NCBI GenBank assembly: GCA_017634255.1
Contig: JAGBNT010000109.1
Location: forward strand, 1-60,825
From: Lachnospiraceae bacterium
GTDB lineage: Bacteria; Bacillota_A; Clostridia; Lachnospirales; Lachnospiraceae
Length of the DNA stretch: 60,825 nucleotides
Reading direction: 5' to 3'
Translations under genes and position numbers: made by a program
Notes under the pieces: model-generated
Told to the model about the DNA's origin: nothing
Seen by the model: only the letters and a program-made list of their open reading frames with translations
Databases searched by the model: none
Shown: one piece after another, positions 27,234 to 35,473 of the stretch
Layout: each line of letters begins with the position of its first letter
How positions within the stretch are numbered: the first letter of the stretch is position 1

Positions 27234-29511
27234 AATGTACCAGCTCGCTGTAATCTGTATATTCCGAAAGCTCCATATTGGATGATACCGTCTCCTCCCC
27301 CGTCTCTTCCGCCGTAAGGGAAACAATGCCATCCAGAGGATACTGCTCCCAATCCCTGAAATACTGTATCAGGGGCTTTTCCGCCTTATCTCCGCTCGTA
27401 AGCTTATAGGTCTGCAAAACCCTGGCAAGGCCTGTCCTGTCGCTCTCAAGCTTTATGGTACCGCCGTTTAAGGTAATGCTTCCCCTGGCTATTATCAGAC
27501 CCTTGAAATCTTTTGTTACCACCACATCCCCTGTGCTTATGATGAGCCTTATACTGTCGTCCGACCCATAGGTATAGGTATCTTCCCCGGTCAATATCCC
27601 CTTGACCTCATTACCCTCACTGCCTATGGTATAGATCAGAGTCTTCCCCGAACCCACCTTCGCATCTATATCGTCTGCGAAAAGAACATTTTCAAATATG
27701 TTCTGCTTTAATTCGTCAGAGGTGACACCGTTTTCAATAAGCTTGGCGCATAGATTTAAATATCTCTGTTCATACACACTGCTGGATATAATTGACTGGG
27801 GAGAACCGGGCTCCTGCATGGTAACGCCGGTACCCCCTGAAATATAGGTAAAGCTCTGACCCTCGGTAACTGTAGAGGCGCTGTCTGCGGTTCCGGTTAT
27901 GGAGGGATCATAAAATTTAAAATATTTATCTGCTTTTTTTGTACTGTACTTCCTGTAACATTCAACGTACTCCTCCGCCTTATCAGGAGACATGATCAGA
28001 TAAAAGTATGCCAGGGCATCCCCGTACTGGGAACGCACGTACCTTACTGCATAGCGATCTTTCGGCGAAAAATAATTCAGGTCATGTCCTCCCAGGGCAT
28101 CCAACTGCCGGTAAAAATCAACTCCCTTAAAGTTGGTGGTACCGGCTGTATAATATGAAAAGTCTGGCTCGTTGGTTCCCGGCTTTTTCATTATATTCGG
28201 TGCCGGATTTGCTTTTACTATTTCTATATCTGTGACATTCGTATTTCCCTTATCTACCCCGATACACTCAGGAGGAATAAGATAAGCCACCTGGTCCGCC
28301 TTGGCTGCCACTGACTGCCCCATTACAATGGGCTCGGTATCGCTGGTCCAGTAATTACTGGTGCCGCTCCTTGCAAGATTGCTGCCTTCGTCATAAACGG
28401 CAAAATGCTCTGAAGCTGTGTCCTCTCCGATAAAGGCATGCCCTGCCAGAATGACCTGCTTTGCCTTTGAGGTATCGAAGCGGGCGTTTTTTGCATTTAT
28501 GAGCACCGCAGAGCTCGATGTCGCGTCTGTCTCGGAATTGCCGAAGCCTGTATAATTTCCGGAAACAGTGACCGTCCCTGCTCCTTTGAAGACCAGGTCG
28601 TCAGAAACCGTGGTCTTTCCTCCAAGGTCTGCCTTTCCCTTATTAACCTCTATATCCCTGGCATAAAAGTCCGTCAGCGTACTTGTAACAAGCTTCCCCT
28701 CCTCGCTTCCGCTGCTCCTGCCGTTTAAGGACACCGTTCCCTTAGTGACCAGATAGTGCCTGTCATTCATGGTAAGGGAGCCTTGTATGCTCTCTCCTAT
28801 ATCTATGCCCTTATCTCCTCCATAAATACTCTTCCAGGATCTTACGTCTGTCCCGGAGGCTACTGTCATATGCTGTCCGGCAATGATCGCATAGTCAAAG
28901 ATATCCGGCAGCTGCGAGGAATAGGCAAAGCTGCCGTAGGGCGCTGTCAGCACGTAGTTGGTCTGTATGATGGAAACGGTATTATCCGTGGGATTGGTGT
29001 ATTTGATATAGATGTTTTCCAGAGTAACCCCTGTGGTAGTGCGTAATATGTTGTGGGGTCTTCCCTCCTCCTCACTAAAGGCTGTCAAGTCCAGATTCTC
29101 AGAATCCGTCCCGTTCTTGAGACCGTCGTCCACCATGGCAAGGAGCTTCTCTTCATCCCACTTTGTGTTGTCCGTGCCCTTGCAGAGATTCTTCGTGATG
29201 TCCGAAAGATACTGCTGCACCATGGTCTCCTGGCTTGCGCCGCCGTTATAATAGGTGAGGGAGAGCTTATAGGTATCGGAAAAGGCTTCGGAGGACTTAT
29301 CCTCGAGCCCCGCCTTTATCTGCTCCGCCACGGTTTCCGCGGTGTAGAAATTATTCTTTATCCTGGCATCGGAATACTTCATAAGTATATTGGAAAGAGT
29401 TATGAAGAGCAGTGTGGTTATCAATATGAACGTAAACGCCACCGCCACCAGCACTACTATTATGGCGGAGCCTTCGTTGTTTTTGTTTAATAGCTTCCTT
29501 ATACTTTTCAT
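27211..29511 (-). CDS. Large PilX/GspK-type minor pilin
   Basis: The 766-residue protein begins with a 14-residue basic leader ending in Gly, followed by SAIIVVLVAVAFTFILITTL. There is a prepilin-like cleavage site but Val, not Glu, at position 5, as is typical of the GspK/PilX class that caps the minor-pilin complex. ARIKNNFYTAETVAEQIKAG continues the N-terminal helix. The large outer region contains a right-handed-repeat-like stretch rich in Gly, Thr and Val (GSLTMNDRHYLVTKGTVSL and so on). It lies between the V-type and H-type minor pilin genes. The length is far above the usual 200-350. Confidence 0.75.
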   Translation of the reverse strand: MKSIRKLLNKNNEGSAIIVVLVAVAFTFILITTLLFITLSNILMKYSDARIKNNFYTAETVAEQIKAGLEDKSSEAFSDTYKLSLTYYNGGASQETMVQQYLSDITKNLCKGTDNTKWDEEKLLAMVDDGLKNGTDSENLDLTAFSEEEGRPHNILRTTTGVTLENIYIKYTNPTDNTVSIIQTNYVLTAPYGSFAYSSQLPDIFDYAIIAGQHMTVASGTDVRSWKSIYGGDKGIDIGESIQGSLTMNDRHYLVTKGTVSLNGRSSGSEEGKLVTSTLTDFYARDIEVNKGKADLGGKTTVSDDLVFKGAGTVTVSGNYTGFGNSETDATSSSAVLINAKNARFDTSKAKQVILAGHAFIGEDTASEHFAVYDEGSNLARSGTSNYWTSDTEPIVMGQSVAAKADQVAYLIPPECIGVDKGNTNVTDIEIVKANPAPNIMKKPGTNEPDFSYYTAGTTNFKGVDFYRQLDALGGHDLNYFSPKDRYAVRYVRSQYGDALAYFYLIMSPDKAEEYVECYRKYSTKKADKYFKFYDPSITGTADSASTVTEGQSFTYISGGTGVTMQEPGSPQSIISSSVYEQRYLNLCAKLIENGVTSDELKQNIFENVLFADDIDAKVGSGKTLIYTIGSEGNEVKGILTGEDTYTYGSDDSIRLIISTGDVVVTKDFKGLIIARGSITLNGGTIKLESDRTGLARVLQTYKLTSGDKAEKPLIQYFRDWEQYPLDGIVSLTAEETGEETVSSNMELSEYTDYSELVHYDKFTKK

Positions 29512-29523
29512 GTCTTAAAGATT

Positions 29524-30831
29524 TCAGTCGATAGTGGAGGAGCTTAAGGTGGCTACCCTTTTCTCCCTCTTAAAGTCCTTCCCCTTTTCAAATATCTGAA
29601 CCTCTACGGAAAATATCCTGTCCATGGCGGTCTCCGACAGCCCCTTAAAGGGCTCGAAGTTTGCAGGAAAGCTCTTTCCCGCCGGAGACAGCTCAAAAAT
29701 GCCGTTGTCTATGCCTGCCAGCTCAGATTCGTCCGCCAGGTTTATCTTATAGTTCGAGCAGATATCCGTCACTGCCTCCCCCGCTGCACTTCCCTCGTTT
29801 ATATATACCTTAGGTCTGTAGGAGACCTCATCCGTGTAGAGCTGTGTCGCATCATAGCGGATCTGCTTGGTGAGGTACACCGTGCAGGGAATGTCCTTTT
29901 TATTATTTATGATTATAGTATCGTCATGACTGACGCCTCCTATAAGTCCCTGGGAGTTAAAAGCCTGGGAACGGAACTCATATCCCGGATAATAAAAAAA
30001 GTAGAGGTTCTTAAAAGTTCCCCCTGCCTCATAGGTGTCTATATTATCATATACGTCATATTCCTTTAAAATGGGGTGGGTGGCATCTCCTATGGAAGCT
30101 CCGTCTTTCACAAGGTAATATTTGACCAGAACCTTTACCGAGATCCGTTCATCCACATCATCATCCGGCTTGTCTATTACAACCTCAAAGAGCCTGGACA
30201 CGTCCTCCATCTTAACATCATCCGGGCTGCCATAAATATCCGTATGATCCTTATATATATTGTCCTGAACATCCTGCCAGTCCTTGGGATAATTGGAAAA
30301 AAAGATGGCGTCGTAGATATTGCTCATATTCTTCACTACTGCCAGGGGTCTGGTATTGTAATCCGTGTTTTTTTCCGTGCCGCCCTCTGCCGTCCTGTAA
30401 TCCAGGGCGTTTATATTGACTATGGCATCGTAGGCTCTGTCGGCAGTCTTGTCCGTCGTCCTGGCATGCAGATTTTTTATCTTTACCTCCAGGGTGCCGT
30501 CCGAAGACACCGTGGTAATTTCCGTGTCGCCCTTGACTATGCCCTCGGCAAGAAGAGAGAACTTATCCGGGGAATAATTGACAAAAGCCTCAGCCGCCTC
30601 TTCATAGCTGTGACCCTTGAGCCCCTCGACTATGTCCTCCGCCACCATCATGGCGCTTAGACGCTCTCTGGCTTTGGCATTGGCGTAGAGAGAGCTTATG
30701 AAGCTCCTTAGCATGGGGATAACAGCCACCGCCAGAATACAGACTGCTATAAGCAGCTCCACCAGCGTAAAGCCTCCGTTTCCTCCCTTTATGCGTTTTG
30801 AACCTGTTCTTAAAAGCTTCCTTTCATCCAT
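29524..30831 (-). CDS. PilV/GspI-like minor pilin
   Basis: The 435-residue protein has a 20-residue leader ending GG, then FTLVELLIAVCILAVAVIPM. Glu5 and the Pro near position 20 are typical of PilV/GspI proteins. ARERLSAMMVAEDIVEGLKG continues the helix that packs in the pilus. The outer domain is beta-rich and about twice the usual size. The gene starts 20 bp after pilO and ends 12 bp before the K/X-type gene, so V, X, H and W types plus the giant protein form one run. Confidence 0.82.
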   Translation of the reverse strand: MDERKLLRTGSKRIKGGNGGFTLVELLIAVCILAVAVIPMLRSFISSLYANAKARERLSAMMVAEDIVEGLKGHSYEEAAEAFVNYSPDKFSLLAEGIVKGDTEITTVSSDGTLEVKIKNLHARTTDKTADRAYDAIVNINALDYRTAEGGTEKNTDYNTRPLAVVKNMSNIYDAIFFSNYPKDWQDVQDNIYKDHTDIYGSPDDVKMEDVSRLFEVVIDKPDDDVDERISVKVLVKYYLVKDGASIGDATHPILKEYDVYDNIDTYEAGGTFKNLYFFYYPGYEFRSQAFNSQGLIGGVSHDDTIIINNKKDIPCTVYLTKQIRYDATQLYTDEVSYRPKVYINEGSAAGEAVTDICSNYKINLADESELAGIDNGIFELSPAGKSFPANFEPFKGLSETAMDRIFSVEVQIFEKGKDFKREKRVATLSSSTID

Positions 30832-30851
30832 AAGCCGGTCTGCCTGATATG

Positions 30852-31757
30852 TTACTCTGCCCCCTCTTCTCCGCCGGGTGCACTGTTACCCGATGCGGTA
30901 TCGCCTGATGCGGGAGAGAAGCCGCTTCCTCCTATAAGCTCAAGAGAGCCGAAGATATTTGATTTACCGGTATCGACCGCAGGGAAGGTGGGCGACGTGT
31001 AGGTAGCTCCCGTTCCCGTCATGGAAAATCTGTTTATCGTAGCCGTCCCGTTTAAAAGTCCTGTATTGGAATCAAAGCCCAGCGACACCTCCTCGATCGT
31101 AGAGCGCCAGGGCAGATAGGCAAAGTAGTCCACTATATTCTTAAAGCCCGAATAGGAGGTTTCGAAGTTATAGGTAAATACCGAATCCTGCAAGGATATT
31201 GGACCGTACTCGCCCACATAGCCCGAGGGCAGCTGTGCCGTTGCGAAGTGAACCTCTCCTCCGTCGGAATAGTAGGTCGCGTTTCCGTTCCTTGCCGCCT
31301 CGACATCCTCCTCCAGCTCTGTCTCCGCCGTATTATTCCCGGCATTTTCCTCGGCCTCCTCTATGGCTCCTGCCATATCCGTCGCCTCTCCTCCCTGACC
31401 TACGGTATAGACCGTGACTGCGGGGGAATAGCCTATTCCCGCGCTTATCATCGGAGCGCCCTCCTCCAGCTCCATAGCTGAGAGGATCCCGTCCTCCATT
31501 AGAACGTTGGCAGGGAAGTAGGAATATATGGCCTCTATCTCTTCCTTCATCCTGGCAGTCTCGTCCCTGTAAAACTGCAGGTCGGATGCCTTTTCACGAA
31601 GCTGCGCCACATCCGAGGACAGCTGTTCATTTTTAGCCTTGAGCTCTTCTATCTTTTCTCTTCCGTCCATCCATATAAAGGAGTATACAAGTGCCAGCAG
31701 CACTACGCAAAGGCATAGAACAACCACCGGTATGTCTTTCTTGGATAAGCCCTTCAT
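30852..31757 (-). CDS. pilO: Pilus assembly protein PilO
   Basis: The 301-residue protein has a short cytoplasmic start, one membrane helix (IPVVVLCLCVVLLALVYSFI, about 9-28), and a coiled coil (REKIEELKAKNEQLSSDVAQ to about 75) followed by a ferredoxin-like outer domain, the PilO plan. VFTYNFETSYSGFKNIVDYF fits the PilO core strand-helix. The tail is low-complexity (Gly/Ser/Glu). Its ATG overlaps the pilMN stop (ATGA), so translation is coupled. PilO partners PilN to link the cytoplasmic PilM ring to the outer parts of the machine. Confidence 0.82.
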   Translation of the reverse strand: MKGLSKKDIPVVVLCLCVVLLALVYSFIWMDGREKIEELKAKNEQLSSDVAQLREKASDLQFYRDETARMKEEIEAIYSYFPANVLMEDGILSAMELEEGAPMISAGIGYSPAVTVYTVGQGGEATDMAGAIEEAEENAGNNTAETELEEDVEAARNGNATYYSDGGEVHFATAQLPSGYVGEYGPISLQDSVFTYNFETSYSGFKNIVDYFAYLPWRSTIEEVSLGFDSNTGLLNGTATINRFSMTGTGATYTSPTFPAVDTGKSNIFGSLELIGGSGFSPASGDTASGNSAPGGEEGAE

Positions 31758-33448
31758 TGCTGATCACCTTCTTCCATAGTGCTTTCCACATCCCCCTCTT
31801 CCAAGGTCCCGGAGTCCTCAGCGCTTTCCTCTCCGCTCGTCTCTTCCTCGCTCGTTTCCTCTTCGGCGGTTTCCTCTGTCTCTTCCATTCCCGCGTCCTC
31901 ACCTACAGGTCTGTAGGTCAGGGTAGCGGAAAACTGTACCGTCTGCACTCCGCTAAGCTCGTCCCTTGACTCCGAAATGCCGGTTACGGTCACGGTCAGG
32001 ACGCTGTTAAAGTTCCTGAGCCTCTCTATGAGATTTCCCGCCTCCTCCTTGGAGGTACAGGTAAAGGACAGTGTGGCAGTCCTGCCGTCTGAGGCGAAGG
32101 AGGAAACAAAGGCATTGGAAGGAATGACGTCCTCCAGCTCCTCCACAAAGGCTCTAAGCTCCTCGTTGCGGTTTTTGGTAAGGTCAAAGATGTGGGTGAC
32201 CTCGTTGTACAGACCCAAGGTCTCCTGATAGCTGTTGAAAGCTGCGACCACCGGAAGCAGCTCTTCCCTCTGGTCGGTAAGCTCCATATTTTCCCGGTTT
32301 TCCTGCCAGCTTTCAAGAAGGGTAACTCCTGTCAGCGCCAGAGCCACGAGCAGGCACCCTGCTGACAGGAGATACAATATCCTGGCTCTTCTCGCCTCCT
32401 TAAGGGACGCCGCCTTCTGCTTCCTCTTTTTCCCCCTGCTGTCTGTAAGGGTGAAATCAATAGGGTTTATCGCCGCCCCTATGGCGGTGACGTAGTTTCC
32501 GACAAAATCTCCTGCTGAAAGGGATATGCCCTCGTTTAATTCCAGCACCCTTGTTTCAAGCCCGGTTATCTCTGCGACAAGCTCCGAAAGACCTTTGAAA
32601 TCAGACGCAAAGCCCGTAAGTATTATTTCATGAAGCTTCTCCTCGTTTCGGGAATTATGGTAGTCCGCTACCCTGGCGATGCCGTTGGCGAGCATGTCCA
32701 GATCCTCTCTCAAGTCCGGTCCGCCGGGGTTCTCCCCGAAATAATTATTCTGTCTTAAGTCGTTTATGGCATCCATGAGCTCCAGCTTCTTACTGTCCAT
32801 AATGGTATCCAGGGCATCGTAGACCCCGTATGCCACGTTCCGGTGCAGTATCGGTCTTTTATTCTTGAAAATGGTGATGACCGAAGAGCTGTCGCCAATT
32901 TTTACAACCATTGCAGGTGCCTCGCCTACTATCGGCGAGGTAATCCCCACCAGGGCATTTCCGATATAGTCAAGAGCCTGGAGCTTAAGTCCCAGCGCGT
33001 CCGCAAGCTTGTAGTAGGTTTTTATAAGGTCATTGGGGATTGCAATAACGAGGAGCTTAAGATCCTCTCCGTTTTCTCCGGGAGTGGTCTCTAAAATGTT
33101 GTAGCCCATTTTATAATTCGAAACATCTACCGGAAAGTATTCCGAAGCGTTTGCCGTAAGCAGCGGCATTATCTTATTCGGCTTTACCCTGGGTATTATA
33201 ACGTCTCTGCTGGCTATGCGGTTCGATGCCAGGGAAAATACGACGTGTCTCGCCTTCATTCCGGCGTTCTTTATGGCTGTGTCCAGCTCCTTTCCCAGAA
33301 GCGCCGGGTCATTTATATAGCCGTCCTCGAAAGCTCCCTCGGGAGTGGGGACGGTGACTGCCGAATAGAGTTTGGGCTTCTTTCCGTTATAGTCCACCTC
33401 AGCAAGGAAGGTCAGGGATTCTGTTACTTCAATACTGATACATTTCAT
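31754..33448 (-). CDS. pilMN: PilM-PilN fusion protein of the pilus alignment complex
   Basis: The 564-residue protein joins two T4P proteins. Residues 1-340 are the actin-like ATPase PilM (CISIEVTESLTFLAEVDYNG, VVKIGDSSSVITIFKNKRPI, EIILTGFASDFKGLSELVAE). A basic stretch then leads to one membrane helix (ILYLLSAGCLLVALALTGV, about 358-377). The outer part is PilN-like (LRAFVEELEDVIPSNAFVSS ... GNLIERLRNFNSVLTVTVTG), and the tail is very Glu-rich. A PilMN fusion is also known in Clostridioides difficile. The ATG at 33446-33448 with AGAGGAATACC upstream is preferred to one nine codons earlier. It is the first gene of the minor-pilin operon. Confidence 0.88.
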   Translation of the reverse strand: MKCISIEVTESLTFLAEVDYNGKKPKLYSAVTVPTPEGAFEDGYINDPALLGKELDTAIKNAGMKARHVVFSLASNRIASRDVIIPRVKPNKIMPLLTANASEYFPVDVSNYKMGYNILETTPGENGEDLKLLVIAIPNDLIKTYYKLADALGLKLQALDYIGNALVGITSPIVGEAPAMVVKIGDSSSVITIFKNKRPILHRNVAYGVYDALDTIMDSKKLELMDAINDLRQNNYFGENPGGPDLREDLDMLANGIARVADYHNSRNEEKLHEIILTGFASDFKGLSELVAEITGLETRVLELNEGISLSAGDFVGNYVTAIGAAINPIDFTLTDSRGKKRKQKAASLKEARRARILYLLSAGCLLVALALTGVTLLESWQENRENMELTDQREELLPVVAAFNSYQETLGLYNEVTHIFDLTKNRNEELRAFVEELEDVIPSNAFVSSFASDGRTATLSFTCTSKEEAGNLIERLRNFNSVLTVTVTGISESRDELSGVQTVQFSATLTYRPVGEDAGMEETEETAEEETSEEETSGEESAEDSGTLEEGDVESTMEEGDQQ

Positions 33449-33539
33449 GGTATTCCTCTTTAGTGTTTTTGTCACGCAAATATCTATCCAATGCCGGAAG
33501 ACATTTTTCTCCCTGCATTAGATTACATAACTAGTTACA

Positions 33540-33570
33540 GATTATATCACCATCTTTGATAAAATGCACT
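33540..33570 (-). promoter_or_regulatory. Extended -10 promoter of the pilMN-pilO-minor pilin operon
   Basis: Minus strand: TGA-TATAAT (33541-33549) about 90 bp before the pilMN start, without a clear -35. The 14-mer GATTATATCACCAT (plus strand 33540-33553) recurs with one change before pilC (36721-36734), pointing to a shared control element. Confidence 0.55.
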
Positions 33571-33725
33571 ATTTCTAAGGAAAAATTAGCAAAAATTACC
33601 AATATTTTGAAAAATTAGTGAGATTATTCCTATATGTAGACCCGCGTTACCGGAATAAAGAGGTTGAAGAGGATCGATTAGTTTACATAATCTATGGCAG
33701 CGCAGATAAAACAGTTTATGTGACA

Positions 33726-33954
33726 GTCGCCACAGCGAAAATATGCTGAAATTTTTGTGCTCGTGTCATGACGAAAGCTTCTAAATTCGCCATTAAGCGT
33801 AGACAAAACCGGACGCGCCACCATCATTCACATCCATGTTCAGTGATGGTTAAAAAGTACATCCTTGTACTTTTTGCGCTGCATGACATGGCTCATTAAG
33901 AAGTTTCGTCAAGACCTGCGCGCGAAAATTTCAGCACATTTTCGCTGTGGCTAC
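33726..33954. repeat. About 230-bp element with long imperfect inverted repeats and inner hairpins
   Basis: The left arm (33726-33784) and the right arm (33896-33954, inverted) match at roughly 50 of 60 positions, including GCCACAGCGAAAAT and TGCTGAAATTTT. Inside are two further hairpins: CCATCA/TGATGG (33821-33849), and AAAAAGTAC/GTACTTTTT (33852-33875), which is terminator-like in both directions. No gene is present from 33449 to 33967. It follows the pilD stop closely and may end the pilA-pilD transcript. It resembles a MITE or a folded repeat. Confidence 0.6.
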
Positions 33955-33967
33955 CGCACCTTTTCGA

Positions 33968-34735
33968 TCATAAGATCAGCGACAGGTAGGCGGAGATCAG
34001 GGCATCTGAATAAAGCCAGGAAAGGAAGATGCCGGCGGAGAGGTAGGGACCGAAGGCGAAGCGGCGGCCCTGACCGAAAAATTTCATGCGTATCAGGTGG
34101 ATGAGGGAGCCGAGGAAGCAGGCGAGGACGAAGGCAAGTATAATGCCTTTCCAGCCAAGGAGCAGCCCGGCGGCTGCCATAAGCTTTATGTCTCCGCCGC
34201 CGATGGCTCTGCCGCGGGAGACAAGCTGTATCAAAAGCAGCGGTACGCTTACGGCAAAAAGACCTGCAAGGTGAGCGGGCAGGCGGGCTATATCGTATAT
34301 CGTAAAGGCTATGCCGAGGATAAATATAAAGATATTAAAGCCCATAGGGATTTCAAGGGTTTTAAGGTCTATTAGGGAAAGCCCCAGAAGAGCCGAGGCA
34401 AGAAGACAGCCGATAACGGTATCGAAGGAGAGACCGTAGCGGGTCAGTACCCATACGTACAAAAGAGCGTTGACAGCTTCCACAAGGGGATAACGGGGAG
34501 AAAGAGCAGCCCCGCAGCGGCGGCACCTGCCATGCTGAAAAATAAAGCTCAGGAGGGGAAGCAGCTCGTACCATGAGAGTACATGACCGCAGCTTTCGCA
34601 GTGAGAGCGACCGTAAATAAAATTCTCGTGCCTCGGAAGCCTGTCTGCAACCTCGCAGACAAAGCTCCCTGACACGAGACCTAAAATAAATAGCAATATA
34701 TATGCCGCCTTAAGAATCGCGGGGTCGGTTAACAT
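33968..34735 (-). CDS. pilD: Prepilin peptidase / N-methyltransferase PilD
   Basis: PilD cuts the leader from prepilins and methylates the new N-terminus. The 255-residue protein has about seven membrane helices. The N-terminal domain carries the two CxxC pairs (SHCESCGHVLSWYELLP and GRCRRCGAALSPRYPL). The catalytic aspartates are in SLIDLKTLEIP (about residue 121) and GGGDIKLMAAAG (about 178-189), matching the type IV prepilin peptidase motifs. It lies 11 bp downstream of the major pilin gene, so substrate and enzyme are co-expressed. Confidence 0.93.
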   Translation of the reverse strand: MLTDPAILKAAYILLFILGLVSGSFVCEVADRLPRHENFIYGRSHCESCGHVLSWYELLPLLSFIFQHGRCRRCGAALSPRYPLVEAVNALLYVWVLTRYGLSFDTVIGCLLASALLGLSLIDLKTLEIPMGFNIFIFILGIAFTIYDIARLPAHLAGLFAVSVPLLLIQLVSRGRAIGGGDIKLMAAAGLLLGWKGIILAFVLACFLGSLIHLIRMKFFGQGRRFAFGPYLSAGIFLSWLYSDALISAYLSLIL

Positions 34736-34746
34736 TGTGTTTAGGC

Positions 34747-35355
34747 TCAGCCTCCTGCATTACCACCCGTGCTATCACCGGTGCCGCCTCCAGTGGTACC
34801 TCCGCCGGATCCGGAATCGCCTCCCGTGGTGCCGCCGGAGCCAGAACCACTACTATCGCTTGATCCGGTGCCCTGCTGGAAGGATGCCGCAAACCTTCTC
34901 TCACTGTCTGGTGTAGCGGTATATTCAAAAGTGATGATACCATTGGCATCAACGTTAACATCTATTTGGTATTCCTTCCAGGTAGTCTTACTTTTACATT
35001 TTATGTCATTCAATTTATCGCCTTCATTAGTGGTAATACCTGCCTCCCTAAGAGCGTTGGCAACTGTGGTTGGAGAAGTACCAGTTACCTCAGTCCCAGT
35101 AGAACTCGTCTTTATAGTTGTCTTTCCTTGTTCAATAGTATCCTCTACCTCTGAATCAGCGATATATGCAATTACAGCATTAGACATTTCTCTCGCATTT
35201 GCCACATCCGCCGTATTCCTCGACCTCTCCACATACTTAAGAAACTGAGGCGCCAGTATCGCAACCAGAATAGCCATTATGGCTATAACGATTATCAGCT
35301 CCACCAGCGAAAAGCCCTTATTATTTTTCTTCCTTTCCCTTATTTCCTCTCTCAT
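34747..35355 (-). CDS. pilA: Major type IV pilin with a glycine-rich tail
   Basis: The 202-residue prepilin has a 14-residue basic leader (MREEIRERKKNNKG), then FSLVELIIVIAIMAILVAIL with Glu5, the canonical N-terminal helix. The remaining helix reads APQFLKYVERSRNTADVANA. The globular part ends in a beta region (WKEYQIDVNVDANGIITFEY). From about residue 163 the protein is almost only Gly, Ser, Thr and Asp, a tail of about 40 residues not usual in type IV pilins. GGGAGA precedes the ATG. A sigma-28-like promoter lies upstream. I call it the major pilin because it stands apart from the minor set, next to pilC and pilD, and has its own promoter. Confidence 0.88.
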   Translation of the reverse strand: MREEIRERKKNNKGFSLVELIIVIAIMAILVAILAPQFLKYVERSRNTADVANAREMSNAVIAYIADSEVEDTIEQGKTTIKTSSTGTEVTGTSPTTVANALREAGITTNEGDKLNDIKCKSKTTWKEYQIDVNVDANGIITFEYTATPDSERRFAASFQQGTGSSDSSGSGSGGTTGGDSGSGGGTTGGGTGDSTGGNAGG

Positions 35356-35418
35356 ATTCTCCCTTTTCCTTTCAATAGTTTTATAGTATAAATTATATCT
35401 CTCTATCTCATATTCCTC

Positions 35419-35445
35419 TTATCGGACAAAAGCGGCAATTCTTTA
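35419..35445 (-). promoter_or_regulatory. Sigma-28 (FliA/SigD)-like promoter of the major pilin gene
   Basis: On the minus strand TAAA (35442-35445), 15 bp, then TCCGATAA (35419-35426). The flagellar sigma consensus is TAAA-N15-GCCGATAA, so only one base differs. The predicted leader is about 57 nt. A sigma-A -10 (TATAAT) without a good -35 also lies nearer the gene, at about 35393-35398. Confidence 0.6.
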
Positions 35446-35473
35446 ACCTCCTGCCGTAAAGTCTTTTGCACCA

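Noticed and set aside
33449..33725. c-di-GMP riboswitch before the pilus operons
   Set aside because: Searched because clostridial pili are often controlled this way, but no GEMM-type core (ACGCACAGGGCAA-like) is visible before pilMN, pilA or pilC.
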